NCBI RefSeq assembly: GCF_000614025.1
Contig: NZ_BAKF01000002.1
Span: forward strand, 1 to 64,000
Length of the DNA: 64,000 nt
Source: Prevotella aurantiaca JCM 15754
GTDB lineage: Bacteria > Bacteroidota > Bacteroidia > Bacteroidales > Bacteroidaceae
Direction: 5' to 3'
In this document: one piece after another, positions 19,361 through 28,457 of the stretch
Position numbering within the stretch: the stretch's first letter is position 1
Layout: every line of letters starts with the position of its first letter
Position numbers and translations under genes: made by a program
The notes under the pieces: model-generated
Database searches by the model: none
Seen by the model: only the letters and a program-made list of their open reading frames with translations
What the model was told of the DNA's origin: nothing

Positions 19361-20056
19361 ATGATGGAAGAAAAGAAACTAACCATCACTCAATGGGCTG
19401 AAGAAGACCGTCCAAGAGAAAAACTCATGAATCTTGGAGCCGAAACGCTCTCTAATGCTGAATTATTAGCTATCCTGATTGGTTCTGGTTCGCCGCGTGA
19501 AAGTGCTGTAGAACTAATGAAACGTGTATTATCAGACTGCAAAAACAACCTTAATACGCTTGGAAAACTATCGATAACCGACCTAACTTCTTATAATGGT
19601 ATAGGCGAAGCAAAAGCCATTACTATTCTTGCTGCCTGCGAATTGGGAAAACGAAGACAAGTAGCAGATATTTTAAAACGCCCCACACTTAATTCAGCAA
19701 ATGCCATATACAATTATATGTGTCCAAAAGTGCAAGATAAAGATATTGAAGAAGCGTGGATTTTACTCATGAATCAAAAGTTAGACCTTATCGAAGCTAA
19801 ATGTATCTCGCACGGAGGAATAACTGGAACTGCTATTGATGTTCGTATCATATTAAAAGAAGCGTTATTAAAAAATGCTACTGCCATTGCTTTATGCCAT
19901 AATCACCCAAGTGGTAATCCTTCACCCAGCAGAGAAGACGACAATATTACGACGTCTGTAAAGAAAGCTGCAGATACGATGTGTATTTATTTCGTAGACC
20001 ATGTTATTGTAGCCAACCAGCGCTTTTATTCTTATCGTGAAGAGGGAAAAATATAG
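19361..20056 (+). CDS. radC: RadC family JAMM/MPN protein
   Basis: A 231-residue protein of the RadC (UPF0758) family. A helix-hairpin-helix region (LTSYNGIGEAKAITILAACELG, about 69-90 of the protein) precedes the JAB domain, whose metal motif HNHPSGNPSPSREDD (about 179-193) is intact. The family was once linked to DNA repair, but its role is unsettled. The first two codons are both ATG. Only eight bases separate it from the glycosyltransferase gene, a spacing that allows cotranscription. Confidence 0.92.
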   Translation: MMEEKKLTITQWAEEDRPREKLMNLGAETLSNAELLAILIGSGSPRESAVELMKRVLSDCKNNLNTLGKLSITDLTSYNGIGEAKAITILAACELGKRRQVADILKRPTLNSANAIYNYMCPKVQDKDIEEAWILLMNQKLDLIEAKCISHGGITGTAIDVRIILKEALLKNATAIALCHNHPSGNPSPSREDDNITTSVKKAADTMCIYFVDHVIVANQRFYSYREEGKI

Positions 20057-20609
20057 TTAGCTACACATGTTAAAACATCAAGACATATAGTCATTTAGTA
20101 GAATCAGCTCATCAGAAGTTCAGTAATACTCATAAGCAATAACAAGAAGATTAGGATAGTGTTCTTTTTCATTCCATATTATTTTATAGTTATCTTATGT
20201 GTATGAACCAAAAGGCATTAAGTTCAAAATTAAAATAGTTATTATTCTTACATTCGTAGAACTAATAGATTGTACGAATCTTGTCAAGCATCATTCTAAA
20301 CTTAAGCAAGTACGCTCCTTCAAAAATCTTTAAATATTATAAGTTGTAAATACATAAAAGTCAGAGCATTATAGACGTCCTTTTATTTATTATTAAAAAT
20401 GCAGTGATTTATAATTATAAATTTCAAAATTATAATAACAAAATTATTTTTTTTAATTATAATTTTTCCGTGCCATTATTATAGTTGATAATAACGACTT
20501 TAAAAATCATCTAAACAGCATATATAGCGAAACACTTTTTAATTACGTTGCTCTTAAAACTTTTAAATTTACTGCCACAAAACTACCCACAACACTACAC
20601 CTCTTTTAC
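20057..20609. other. AT-rich intergenic region
   Basis: I see no gene. Around 20411-20470 the DNA is almost pure A/T with imperfect inverted repeats (ATAATTATAAATTT and similar), resembling stretches at 23160-23240 and 59850-59930. Confidence 0.4.
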
Positions 20610-20640
20610 TTTGAATGAGCTTTTTCAGTTTGTACCTTTG
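20610..20640 (+). promoter_or_regulatory. Bacteroidota promoter for the HU-like gene
   Basis: TTTG (20610-20613) and TACCTTTG (20633-20640) are 19 bases apart, giving a leader of about 75 bases that contains an inverted CACTTG/CAAGTG pair. Confidence 0.75.
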
Positions 20641-20719
20641 CACCATCGCACGGAAAAAAGCACTTGTGTGCGACGAAAAAAGCAAGTGCAATATTTATTA
20701 ATCTTAATATTTTTAATTA

Positions 20720-21166
20720 ATGAACTATTCAATTACAAAAAGAAAAATGGGCGTTGGCCCAAAGAAAGGCACAACAATGTTTGTTGCCAGAGCAGTTTGC
20801 CAAAAGCAACGTGTAAGTTTCGACAAACTTTGTGAATTTATGGCTGATGGTTCTACTGTGAGTCAAGCAGATGTTGCAGCTGTTTTCTACAAATTCCGGA
20901 CAGTATTAAACTTACTTTGTTCGCAAGGTAACATTGTAGATGCGGGACCACTTGGCAAATTCCGCCCTACTTTTACTGCGAAAGCTGTAGAAAAAGAAGA
21001 AGACTTTAAGCCTTCCACTCACATCATTAAGACTCAGGTTTTATTTAAACCAAGTGCAGATTTTAGGACGCTACATGATGTAGAATTCTTTAAAATTACT
21101 GCAGAATCAAAAGGCAAAGGTAAGAAAAAACCTGAAAATGGCGGAGGTTCACAACCACACCCATAA
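20720..21166 (+). CDS. HU-related DNA-binding protein
   Basis: A 148-residue protein of the HU/IHF-related (HU-HIG) group of Bacteroidales. It starts MNYSITKRKMGVGPKKGT and has the helix-turn and saddle region VSFDKLCEFMADGSTVSQADVAAVF, then LGKFRPTFTAKA. The tail after about residue 130 is low-complexity and basic (ESKGKGKKKPENGGG), typical of these proteins. The presumed role is chromosome packaging. It has a strong promoter and a strong terminator, consistent with abundant expression. Confidence 0.85.
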   Translation: MNYSITKRKMGVGPKKGTTMFVARAVCQKQRVSFDKLCEFMADGSTVSQADVAAVFYKFRTVLNLLCSQGNIVDAGPLGKFRPTFTAKAVEKEEDFKPSTHIIKTQVLFKPSADFRTLHDVEFFKITAESKGKGKKKPENGGGSQPHP

Positions 21167-21196
21167 AACTTTAGATTAACTTATTAAAAATGATTA

Positions 21197-21229
21197 GGAG
21201 ATGCATCAAAAATGGTGCATCTCCTTTTT
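21197..21229 (+). terminator. Terminator after the HU-like gene
   Basis: GGAGATGCA (21197-21205) pairs with TGCATCTCC (21216-21224), followed by TTTTT. Confidence 0.85.
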
Positions 21230-21260
21230 ACGTCTATACGAGAAATGAGAACAAAATAAT

Positions 21261-21300
21261 AAGAGGGTAAATCGAAACGCTTTTCCGATTACCCTCTTAT
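21261..21300. terminator. Second hairpin downstream of the HU-like gene
   Basis: AAGAGGGTAA (21261-21270) pairs with TTACCCTCTT (21289-21298), with an inner TCG/CGA pair. There is no strong T-tract; it may end transcripts of the short minus-strand ORF or act as a backup. Confidence 0.4.
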
Positions 21301-21456
21301 TCAAACATCAGCAATTAAATAAGTCAATAACTGAACATTATTAAGTTAAGTGGCGAGTAAGTCAATAGCCCATGAGCATTTCGTTTCTTTTAAATTAATA
21401 ATCTCACATTTTCTTTATTTTCTAGTTAATGCTTACGCTATTTACTAAAATGTCAG

Positions 21457-21609
21457 TTATGATGCAAACTTATCCTTGTTATCCACTGCTGCAATAAAGG
21501 TTATGCTATCATTACCAGCTTGTACAGCTAAGTCTGAATGTGACTGCAAATTCTCTATGTTCTTATTTTCACTATCACTATCATCATTATTAACCGACAT
21601 ATCATTCAT
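21457..21609 (-). CDS. Possible small acidic protein
   Basis: A clean 50-codon ORF starting MNDMSVNNDDSDSENKN and ending AAVDNKDKFAS. It is acidic and polar with no membrane segment. I do not recognise it, and no convincing -33/-7 promoter precedes it. It lies in a 780-base region otherwise without genes (21230-22005), so chance is a real possibility. Confidence 0.25.
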   Translation of the reverse strand: MNDMSVNNDDSDSENKNIENLQSHSDLAVQAGNDSITFIAAVDNKDKFAS

Positions 21610-21972
21610 TATCTAGCGTCTGCTCTACAAGTATAGTCTTAAATGCGCAATATGTTTCTAATAGAAAGATCATGGCTTTCGTAATAGAGATAATAGCTTG
21701 TTTTTTACATTTACCTTATTTAGATTTATAATAATAAATTACAAAATTAGAGAATAGCTTTTCTATTAGGTTTTAATATCATAAAAGGGTTACTTAAAGC
21801 ATAATAAAATCGTAAAATTGCTATTTTAATACTTTGCTGAAAATGCAAAAATACACCTAAAATCAGACTTTAAGCCTATTTAAAATGAATTATAAATCCC
21901 TGATTAACAAATGCTTGCTTATTTAATACATATTATTTACAATATTGAGTTATGTTTTTTTAATAAAATTCG

Positions 21973-21980
21973 TATATTTG
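21973..21980 (+). promoter_or_regulatory. -7 box upstream of membrane AraC regulator
   Basis: TATATTTG fits the -7 consensus, 25 bases before the start at 22006. The -33 element is not clear. Confidence 0.5.
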
Positions 21981-22005
21981 GCAAACAACTCATAAAAAGA
22001 GCTAT

Positions 22006-23130
22006 ATGACAACTGAAAATTTAGTGCAAAGTATCTTAAATGCCTCATGGGGCATCTATCTTGCATTTACGTTCATATTTATATTTATGAAGATTCCTAA
22101 GCGTAAGTCTTTTGCACCTTATAAACATTCGCGTGTCTTCATGGTATTTGCTTACTTTTTTCTCTTTTTACAAATATTCATAGGATGGACACTTCCTAAA
22201 AATTCAATTTCACCAGAAGTTCTTGCTGCCATTGATACACCTTTCTTCTATATCGAACTTATATTTCTTTGTTTAGCTTTTTTTCATTTGCTTGACCATT
22301 CTTTTGGATCTTTTAAACGAATATTGCAGGATTTATCGTCATGGTGCATAGTATGTTTTGCCTGCATAACATCGCTTACGATTAAGAACCACACAATTCA
22401 AATTGTATTGGTATTATTCAGTAGTTTTATGTTGGCCTGCTTCACTACCATTTGTGTACTTCGTTTTATTAAAATGTATAAGGTTGCACGTGTTAAACTT
22501 TCTAATTATTATACCGACCAAATGTATTACTTTGTGCTTTGGATACGTCGAAGTATTACGTATATCGCAATTTTTGGAATTGTTAGCTTTGTAGTACTCT
22601 TCGCTCCATATACATTTAGAGTGGTTTATTTTTTGGCAGCAACTATCATGAATGTCTATATTGCCAAATCGTTCATTAACTATTCTTTTGTATTTGAAGA
22701 AGTAGAACATTCACTTAATCTGAGTTTCAACCAGCAGATATTATTAAGAAACCCTCAAACTCACAAATCAAACGATACCAAAGCTGATATTTTATCTGAG
22801 TCACAAAAGGGTTTAATGCGTATATGGCTTTCGAATGAAAAATACTGCAATTCGGACTTAACTATTGATTCGGTAGCTCGCGAAATAAAAACTAACCGCA
22901 GTTATCTATCAAGATATATCAACGAAACTTATAATTCTAATTTCAGTAACTGGATTAGCAGTTTACGCATCCGTAAAGCCAAACAGATAATGCAATCAGA
23001 CACAACGCTTACAATTGAAGAAGTAGCCTATAAAGTAGGTTTTTCATCAAGCAGTTACTTTATTCAAATATTCTTGCGATTGGAAGGAGTTACCCCTTTT
23101 CGTTGGCTTAATACACAACAAAGGATATAG
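22006..23130 (+). CDS. Membrane-bound AraC-type transcription regulator
   Basis: A 374-residue protein. The N-terminal 230 residues hold six or seven hydrophobic helices (for example 14-30, 44-62, 76-95, 107-124, 128-150, 183-205, 208-226). A linker follows, then a C-terminal AraC/XylS domain (about 275-370) with two helix-turn-helix units; TIEEVAYKVGFSSSSYFIQIFLRLEGVTPFRW is the conserved second half. It likely senses a signal in or across the inner membrane and activates genes. Its target is unknown. The next gene, on the opposite strand, is another membrane-tied AraC regulator. Confidence 0.85.
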   Translation: MTTENLVQSILNASWGIYLAFTFIFIFMKIPKRKSFAPYKHSRVFMVFAYFFLFLQIFIGWTLPKNSISPEVLAAIDTPFFYIELIFLCLAFFHLLDHSFGSFKRILQDLSSWCIVCFACITSLTIKNHTIQIVLVLFSSFMLACFTTICVLRFIKMYKVARVKLSNYYTDQMYYFVLWIRRSITYIAIFGIVSFVVLFAPYTFRVVYFLAATIMNVYIAKSFINYSFVFEEVEHSLNLSFNQQILLRNPQTHKSNDTKADILSESQKGLMRIWLSNEKYCNSDLTIDSVAREIKTNRSYLSRYINETYNSNFSNWISSLRIRKAKQIMQSDTTLTIEEVAYKVGFSSSSYFIQIFLRLEGVTPFRWLNTQQRI

Positions 23131-23300
23131 AGAAAACGAAAGTTATTTGTAATTTTGAAAAATATAATTACAAAACAAAAAACTGTAATTATAAAAATAA
23201 AAATTGTAATTAAGTTTTTATTGAAATGTAATTACAATTTTTTCATCGGCAATTCTTGCCCATTTAAAAAGTCTTTTTACTCTTTAAGAAATTGGAACTA

Positions 23301-25079
23301 CTATTCTTCTACTTCTATTCTTTGTTCGTGGTCTGAATGTATTCTAATATCTCGGAACGAAGTAGGCGATACTCCAAAGAAATTACGGAAAAGACGATTA
23401 TAGGTACTTCTTGAATTAAAACCAGCCATCAATCCTGTATCGTTAATATTCATATCAGGTCGTCCTACCAACAATGCAGCTGCATAACGAAGACGATAAC
23501 GAGTAATAAACTCAGATATGGTAAGTCCGTCAGCATATTTCCTTATGGCACTACCTAAGTAAGTTCGGTTTGTATTTAATAGCGCAGCCATAGTATCTCG
23601 ATTAAAATCAGGGTCACAATAAGGCTTATCTCTGTCCATCATTTGGCAAGTTTCTATAAACAAGCGTTCTTCCATCGTTAGCTTTTCTTCGGATAAAGTT
23701 TCCAATGAAGCAAGGTTTAAGCGTTCTGTAAGTTTAAAACGTTGTACTGTTTTAAACATTATCTTTTCTCTTTCTCGGAGCTTTCGTGTGTAAATATAAT
23801 AAATCACACCTAATAATATTGATACTACCAACGCTCCCAAAGCGATAACTAAGTTCATATTAGCTTTATCTCTGTTAGCTCTTTCGATTTCCAATTGGGA
23901 GTTTACGCTCATTTCATTGATTTGGTTACGCATGTATTTTTCTTCTAAACTATCGCGTTTTTCCATCAAACTACAGTATAGTTGCGAGGCTTCCTTATAT
24001 CGGCCTGCTTTATTTAAAATATTAGCGTGGTCGATTAACAAATTATTCATACCCATGGCATCGTTAATAGAGGAACTTATTTTCAGGCAAATATTACTAT
24101 ACTTCAAAGCTTTTTCAAAATCTTTTTTGCATACCCAAAACTGTGCTATACTATAATAATAAGCCGACTTTACTCTTATTGTTTGAGAATTGATTGTTGC
24201 AGCAACTTTCTGAAGATAAGGTTTGGCTGCATCGCAGTTTCCCAATTGTACTTGTGCGTTTCCTATAGAAAGATAACAATAAGCATACCATGGTGTCAGG
24301 GGTGATAAAGATCTGCCTTCTTTTTTTAATGTTTCAGCTTGTTCATTTAGTTTTACTTCCCATTCTTGAGCAACTTGAAGCATTTGAGGATATTGCCCTT
24401 CATTATAAAGAGTGTCGGAATAATTAGAATAAATTAATATGAGCAAACGATTATTTTGCTGTAGTTTCTTGGCATATTCAAGAGCAATAGAAAAGTGTCT
24501 AAGTGATATGATACCATCGTACATGCCAGCATAAATTTCTCCCAAAAGATTATTTGCAACAGCAAGGCCATATTCGCTTTTTCTTTTCTTAGCATCGGCA
24601 AACAGTTCTTTAGCTTCTGAAAGTGACCGAATAATTTTTTCTGAGTAAAAATAATGCTCCACCAAAAGCGACCATAATTCATAATAGTGCTCTATATAGC
24701 CATGACTTATCATTTTTTTCATAGCATTTGGCAACTCTTTCTGAAGTTCTGTCTGTCTGTCATAGTTATAGTAGTAAGTCATCAAACCTTTTAACCCATA
24801 GACTTCATGAGGTATTGAAGCTTGTTTTTTTGCTTCTGCAATATATAGTTTCAGTAGTTCGTATTGATATTTATCGTCTTTTCCAATAGCTTCGTCGCAA
24901 ATATAACGCAAATAGGGTAATTGCTTTTCTTTCGGTAATTGCAGCATCTTACCTTGAATGGTTGCAAGATTTGAATCAGCAAACGCAACAGAAAAGCCAG
25001 CAATAAGAAAACAAAGTGCACAGAAAAAAACTTTTAAGAAATTAGGCGTAGGTATTAAATCGTGTAAAGGTAGCTTCAT
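23301..25079 (-). CDS. TPR-containing membrane AraC-type regulator
   Basis: A 592-residue protein with a signal peptide (about 14-36, LKVFFCALCFLIAGFSVAFA). A long helical region with TPR-like repeats spans about 50-390 and is likely periplasmic. One membrane helix follows (about 407-430, VIALGALVVSILLGVIYYI), a short linker, and a cytoplasmic AraC domain at about 480-580 (MAALLNTNRTYLGSAIRKYADG, TGLMAGFNSRSTYNRLFRNFFGVSP). This is the common Bacteroidales one-component sensor layout. A CAAAGATA box (25213-25220, minus-strand -7) lies upstream. Signal and targets are unknown. Confidence 0.88.
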   Translation of the reverse strand: MKLPLHDLIPTPNFLKVFFCALCFLIAGFSVAFADSNLATIQGKMLQLPKEKQLPYLRYICDEAIGKDDKYQYELLKLYIAEAKKQASIPHEVYGLKGLMTYYYNYDRQTELQKELPNAMKKMISHGYIEHYYELWSLLVEHYFYSEKIIRSLSEAKELFADAKKRKSEYGLAVANNLLGEIYAGMYDGIISLRHFSIALEYAKKLQQNNRLLILIYSNYSDTLYNEGQYPQMLQVAQEWEVKLNEQAETLKKEGRSLSPLTPWYAYCYLSIGNAQVQLGNCDAAKPYLQKVAATINSQTIRVKSAYYYSIAQFWVCKKDFEKALKYSNICLKISSSINDAMGMNNLLIDHANILNKAGRYKEASQLYCSLMEKRDSLEEKYMRNQINEMSVNSQLEIERANRDKANMNLVIALGALVVSILLGVIYYIYTRKLREREKIMFKTVQRFKLTERLNLASLETLSEEKLTMEERLFIETCQMMDRDKPYCDPDFNRDTMAALLNTNRTYLGSAIRKYADGLTISEFITRYRLRYAAALLVGRPDMNINDTGLMAGFNSRSTYNRLFRNFFGVSPTSFRDIRIHSDHEQRIEVEE

Positions 25080-25283
25080 AATCAGAAATATTTCGTTTTT
25101 ACAGCTTTTTTAGGCAAAGAAATACATCGGTAATCTATTTCTGCATGTCTTTTCATACTCAACATTTAGAAAACAGCGATGCTTTTCAACTATGTTTATA
25201 ACTATCTGACTACAAAGATAATGATTTTATTCTAATCATTAACTATTTCCTTATTGATATTTACTAAATTATTTCTTTCCTTT

Positions 25284-26585
25284 TTACAACAGCTCGGGTA
25301 GTTCGTATAGCTTTGTTCCGTTGCTACCTTTAATTAAAATGTAATGTTCTTTGGGCTGACAACGTTCTATTTCAACTTTAACAGCCTCAATATCCTTAAA
25401 CTTTTTAAAAGTAGTAACAGTCTTTCCAAATTCCTCTCCAACAAGCCAAACATTTGTTATGCCTGCTGATGAAAGCAAATCCACCACTTTTTGGTGTTCT
25501 TCAGCGGTTACTTCGCCCAATTCGCGCATATCTCCAATAATTGCCATTTTATTGTCTACTGACATCAATCGGAAGTTTTCTATGGCTGCAGCCATGCTTG
25601 AAGGATTAGCATTATAAGCATCAACTATAAGTTTATTATTCTTTGTTTCAGTCAGTTGTGAGCGATTATTATTTGGTATATAGTTTTCTAATGCATCACA
25701 TATTTGTTGTGTCGAAACGCCAAAATGTAAACCAACTGCAATAGCAGCCAACATATTATCTAAATTGTACGCACCAACAAGATGGGTGAGAACTTCTTTC
25801 CATTCACCTCCTGATTCGTGCCAACGGAAACGTAGGAATGGAGCACAATCAACAATTTCTCCTTGCACATTTGCTGTTTCATCTTGACCATAAGAAATTA
25901 GTCGTTCAAAATCACGTTGTTCAGCCATTTCTACCAGATGAGGGTTACTTTCGTTTAAGAAAAGTAGACAATCATGTGCTTTCAAGAAATCGTATAATTC
26001 ACCTTTTGTTTGCTTAACACCTTCAAAACTTCCAAATCCCTGTAGGTGAGCACAGCCTACATTTGTAATTAAGCCACATGTTGGTTCTACATATTCCACC
26101 AATTTTTCAATATCGCCTTTATGCGATGCGCCCATCTCTATAACAGCAATCTCATGTTCTGAACTCAGGCGAAGTAAAGTTTTAGGCACACCTACATCAT
26201 TGTTGAAATTACCTTCGGTGTGCAAAACATTAAATTTTTCAGCTAACACGGCCGAAATTAGTTCTTTTGAAGTAGTTTTACCGTTAGTGCCTGTAATTCC
26301 TATTACTGGAATTTGGAACGTACGTCGGTGTGCCCTTGCTATTTCCTTATAGGCTACAAGGGCATCTTCAACGAGTATAATACAATCATTTCCTAACTCA
26401 GCATACTCTTTATCATCGATAATGGCATAGCTACATCCTTTTTCCAATGCAGCTTTTGCAAATTTATTACCATCGAACGACGCACCTTTTAGTGCAATAA
26501 ATATACTTCCTTCAGGGCAATTTCGACTATCTGTCGTTATAACAGGGTGTTGTTCGTATAGTTTATACAATTCTTTGCTGTCCAT
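25284..26585 (-). CDS. murF: UDP-N-acetylmuramoyl-tripeptide--D-alanyl-D-alanine ligase
   Basis: A 433-residue cytoplasmic ligase that adds D-Ala-D-Ala to the muramyl tripeptide using ATP; it uses the product of Ddl, also in this window. The Mur ligase N-domain is followed by the P-loop VIGITGTNGKTTSKEL (about residues 94-109). AVIEMGASHKGDIEKL is in the central domain and VDAYNANPSSMAAAI in the C-terminal part. Length is normal. It is monocistronic, with its promoter directly upstream. Confidence 0.95.
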   Translation of the reverse strand: MDSKELYKLYEQHPVITTDSRNCPEGSIFIALKGASFDGNKFAKAALEKGCSYAIIDDKEYAELGNDCIILVEDALVAYKEIARAHRRTFQIPVIGITGTNGKTTSKELISAVLAEKFNVLHTEGNFNNDVGVPKTLLRLSSEHEIAVIEMGASHKGDIEKLVEYVEPTCGLITNVGCAHLQGFGSFEGVKQTKGELYDFLKAHDCLLFLNESNPHLVEMAEQRDFERLISYGQDETANVQGEIVDCAPFLRFRWHESGGEWKEVLTHLVGAYNLDNMLAAIAVGLHFGVSTQQICDALENYIPNNNRSQLTETKNNKLIVDAYNANPSSMAAAIENFRLMSVDNKMAIIGDMRELGEVTAEEHQKVVDLLSSAGITNVWLVGEEFGKTVTTFKKFKDIEAVKVEIERCQPKEHYILIKGSNGTKLYELPELL

Positions 26586-26608
26586 ATCTTCGTGTTTTTT
26601 TATACATG

Positions 26609-26639
26609 CAAAGGTAATGGAAATAGTATAAACTCCAAA
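26609..26639 (-). promoter_or_regulatory. Bacteroidota promoter for murF
   Basis: On the minus strand TTTG (plus CAAA 26636-26639) and TACCTTTG (plus 26609-26616) are 19 bases apart, 24 bases before the start. Confidence 0.75.
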
Positions 26640-26965
26640 GGAAAGAACATGCTTTTATTCGAGTTTATTCTAAAAAGAAAACTTCTTTAAACAGCTATGA
26701 CTCAAATAAAAAAGTATTATAGCCTACTATCTATCAATAATCAAAACTAAATAGAAAGGCTTTACATGGTTCGAAGAAAGTGGAAGAACATAAAAATATT
26801 TGGGAAATGCAGTTTATTTTCAAAACAGAACAAGATATAAAAATAATGTATTAACTTTGTCCTATCAAACAAGAAAATCGTATGTACGTACAGATCGTGT
26901 TTGACTACAAACTAATTTAATGCAACAGAAGCTGTTATAAAGATAGAATAAAAGATTTAAAAAGC
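26640..26965. other. Intergenic region before the membrane-protein pair
   Basis: No gene seen. TAACTTTG at 26852-26859 is a plausible -7 box for the plus-strand pair, leaving a leader of about 100 bases. Confidence 0.4.
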
Positions 26966-27529
26966 ATGAAACGAACCTATTATAAAGTACCCATTATCGG
27001 GCTACAACTACTTTTATTTTTCTCTTATATTGGCTTGATTTTCTTTTATCTTTACAAGTTGGATAAGGAAGTTGCATTTTTTGATATTCCCATAAAATAC
27101 ACCAAATCTTCAATTTCAGATCAAACATATGGTATTGGCGTTACAGGTAGTACAGGTTCAACTACCGTATACTTTAAATCAGACAGCTTTCCCAATAAAG
27201 AATTTAGAGCACATTACTATAAATCTCTGGTTTTTACAAGAGGATTTTTTCGAGCAATTGAGAAGGAAAGATTGCCATCCTTGGGGTGTTATTTAGAACC
27301 CAGCTTCTTGCATAGTAAGGAGAAAGAGGTACCATTCTTTTATTCTGAGCAAGAGAAAGATATCTTTTATTACTTAGGTTTAATATCTTATATGAAAGAT
27401 AAATACTTTTATTTATTACTCTTGCCTTTACTTCTCATGATGCTTATGTGTTTTTTCACTAAGAAAATCAAATCATATATTTTGATAGTGATAACAGCAG
27501 TAGCTTGGTGTTTAATAATCTTTTTATAA
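26966..27529 (+). CDS. Hypothetical membrane protein, paralogue of the next gene
   Basis: A 187-residue protein I do not recognise. One membrane helix lies at about 10-32 (IIGLQLLLFFSYIGLIFFYLY). An extracytoplasmic domain of about 105 residues follows, with the shared motifs PIKY, SDSFPNKEF, SLGCYLE and FYSEQEKDIFYYLGLISYMK. Two helices close the protein (about 142-156 and 164-187). The same order and motifs recur in the next gene, so they are tandem duplicates. Function unknown. Confidence 0.65.
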   Translation: MKRTYYKVPIIGLQLLLFFSYIGLIFFYLYKLDKEVAFFDIPIKYTKSSISDQTYGIGVTGSTGSTTVYFKSDSFPNKEFRAHYYKSLVFTRGFFRAIEKERLPSLGCYLEPSFLHSKEKEVPFFYSEQEKDIFYYLGLISYMKDKYFYLLLLPLLLMMLMCFFTKKIKSYILIVITAVAWCLIIFL

Positions 27530-27546
27530 TTAAACGAGGTGAATTC

Positions 27547-28242
27547 ATGAAAAAAAAAGATGTCAAAAGGTACACAAAACCAATACAACAGAAAATAATT
27601 ATCGGAGTACAATTGCTTATCTTCTTTATTTATGTAGGTTTTCTTTTGATAGAATGCTATAAGACAAACAAAGAAGTTGTATTCGTTGATGTCCCTATTA
27701 GTTATAATAATGAGCTATACCCAACTCAAGATGTTGGAATTAGGTTTACAAAGGGCGGGTATCGTACTCCTGGCGATATGCGATTCACATCGGATAAATT
27801 CCCATATAAGGAATTTGAAGTTGATAATTTTGATGGAGTCTTATTTTTTAAAAGTATTTACTGGAATAAAGAAGAACACCCCGAATCTTTAGGTTGCTAT
27901 GTAGAAAAAAAATATCTTCAAGATAAAGAGCGAATAATTCCATGCTTTCTATCTAAACAAGAAAAAGATGTATATCATTACATTGCATTATTATCTTATG
28001 TGAAAAGCAAACATATCTTTTTCCTAATTACACTTACAATAGCTATGTCGTTGATTATGATCTTTTACGCTGTAAAAGTGAATTATTCACCTATATTATT
28101 CTTATTAGCTGCATTATCATTTATTTTTCTCTTTTTTACAATTCCAATCGCTTTGGTCGGGGCACTTTTAATATACTTTTTCCCCTCAAAAGACAAAATA
28201 AAGAAAATTATCATGGGTAAAAAACAATGTTTTACTAAATAG
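27547..28242 (+). CDS. Hypothetical membrane protein, paralogue of the previous gene
   Basis: About 231 residues from ATG 27547. The frame is open further back to 27505 but would overlap the previous gene, and MKKKDVKRY is a better start. One helix (about 15-37), an outer domain with TSDKFPYKEF, SLGCYVE and LSKQEKDVYHYIALLSYVK, then C-terminal hydrophobic segments longer than in its neighbour (about 155-175, 180-215). The basic C-terminus suggests it ends in the cytoplasm. Function unknown. Confidence 0.65.
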   Translation: MKKKDVKRYTKPIQQKIIIGVQLLIFFIYVGFLLIECYKTNKEVVFVDVPISYNNELYPTQDVGIRFTKGGYRTPGDMRFTSDKFPYKEFEVDNFDGVLFFKSIYWNKEEHPESLGCYVEKKYLQDKERIIPCFLSKQEKDVYHYIALLSYVKSKHIFFLITLTIAMSLIMIFYAVKVNYSPILFLLAALSFIFLFFTIPIALVGALLIYFFPSKDKIKKIIMGKKQCFTK

Positions 28243-28335
28243 ATAACAAAATCTGTTTCAGCAAAAATAGATAAATCTTAACTACTCTATACAATAAAAA
28301 AGCACGATTTTATCGATAAATTTAGTTAGATATAG

Positions 28336-28370
28336 AAAAAAAATCCCGCAAATCTTTTGATTTTGCGGGA
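28336..28370 (-). terminator. Terminator after pnp
   Basis: TCCCGCAAATC (28344-28354) pairs with GATTTTGCGGGA (28359-28370). The A-run at 28336-28343 is the T-tract on the minus strand. Confidence 0.8.
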
Positions 28371-28457
28371 CTTAAAACTATTATTTGTTTTTAAAACAAT
28401 TTATTTACAGCTCATCAGTAAGAACGAAACCATATTATGGTTATATTTCCCTACTAA

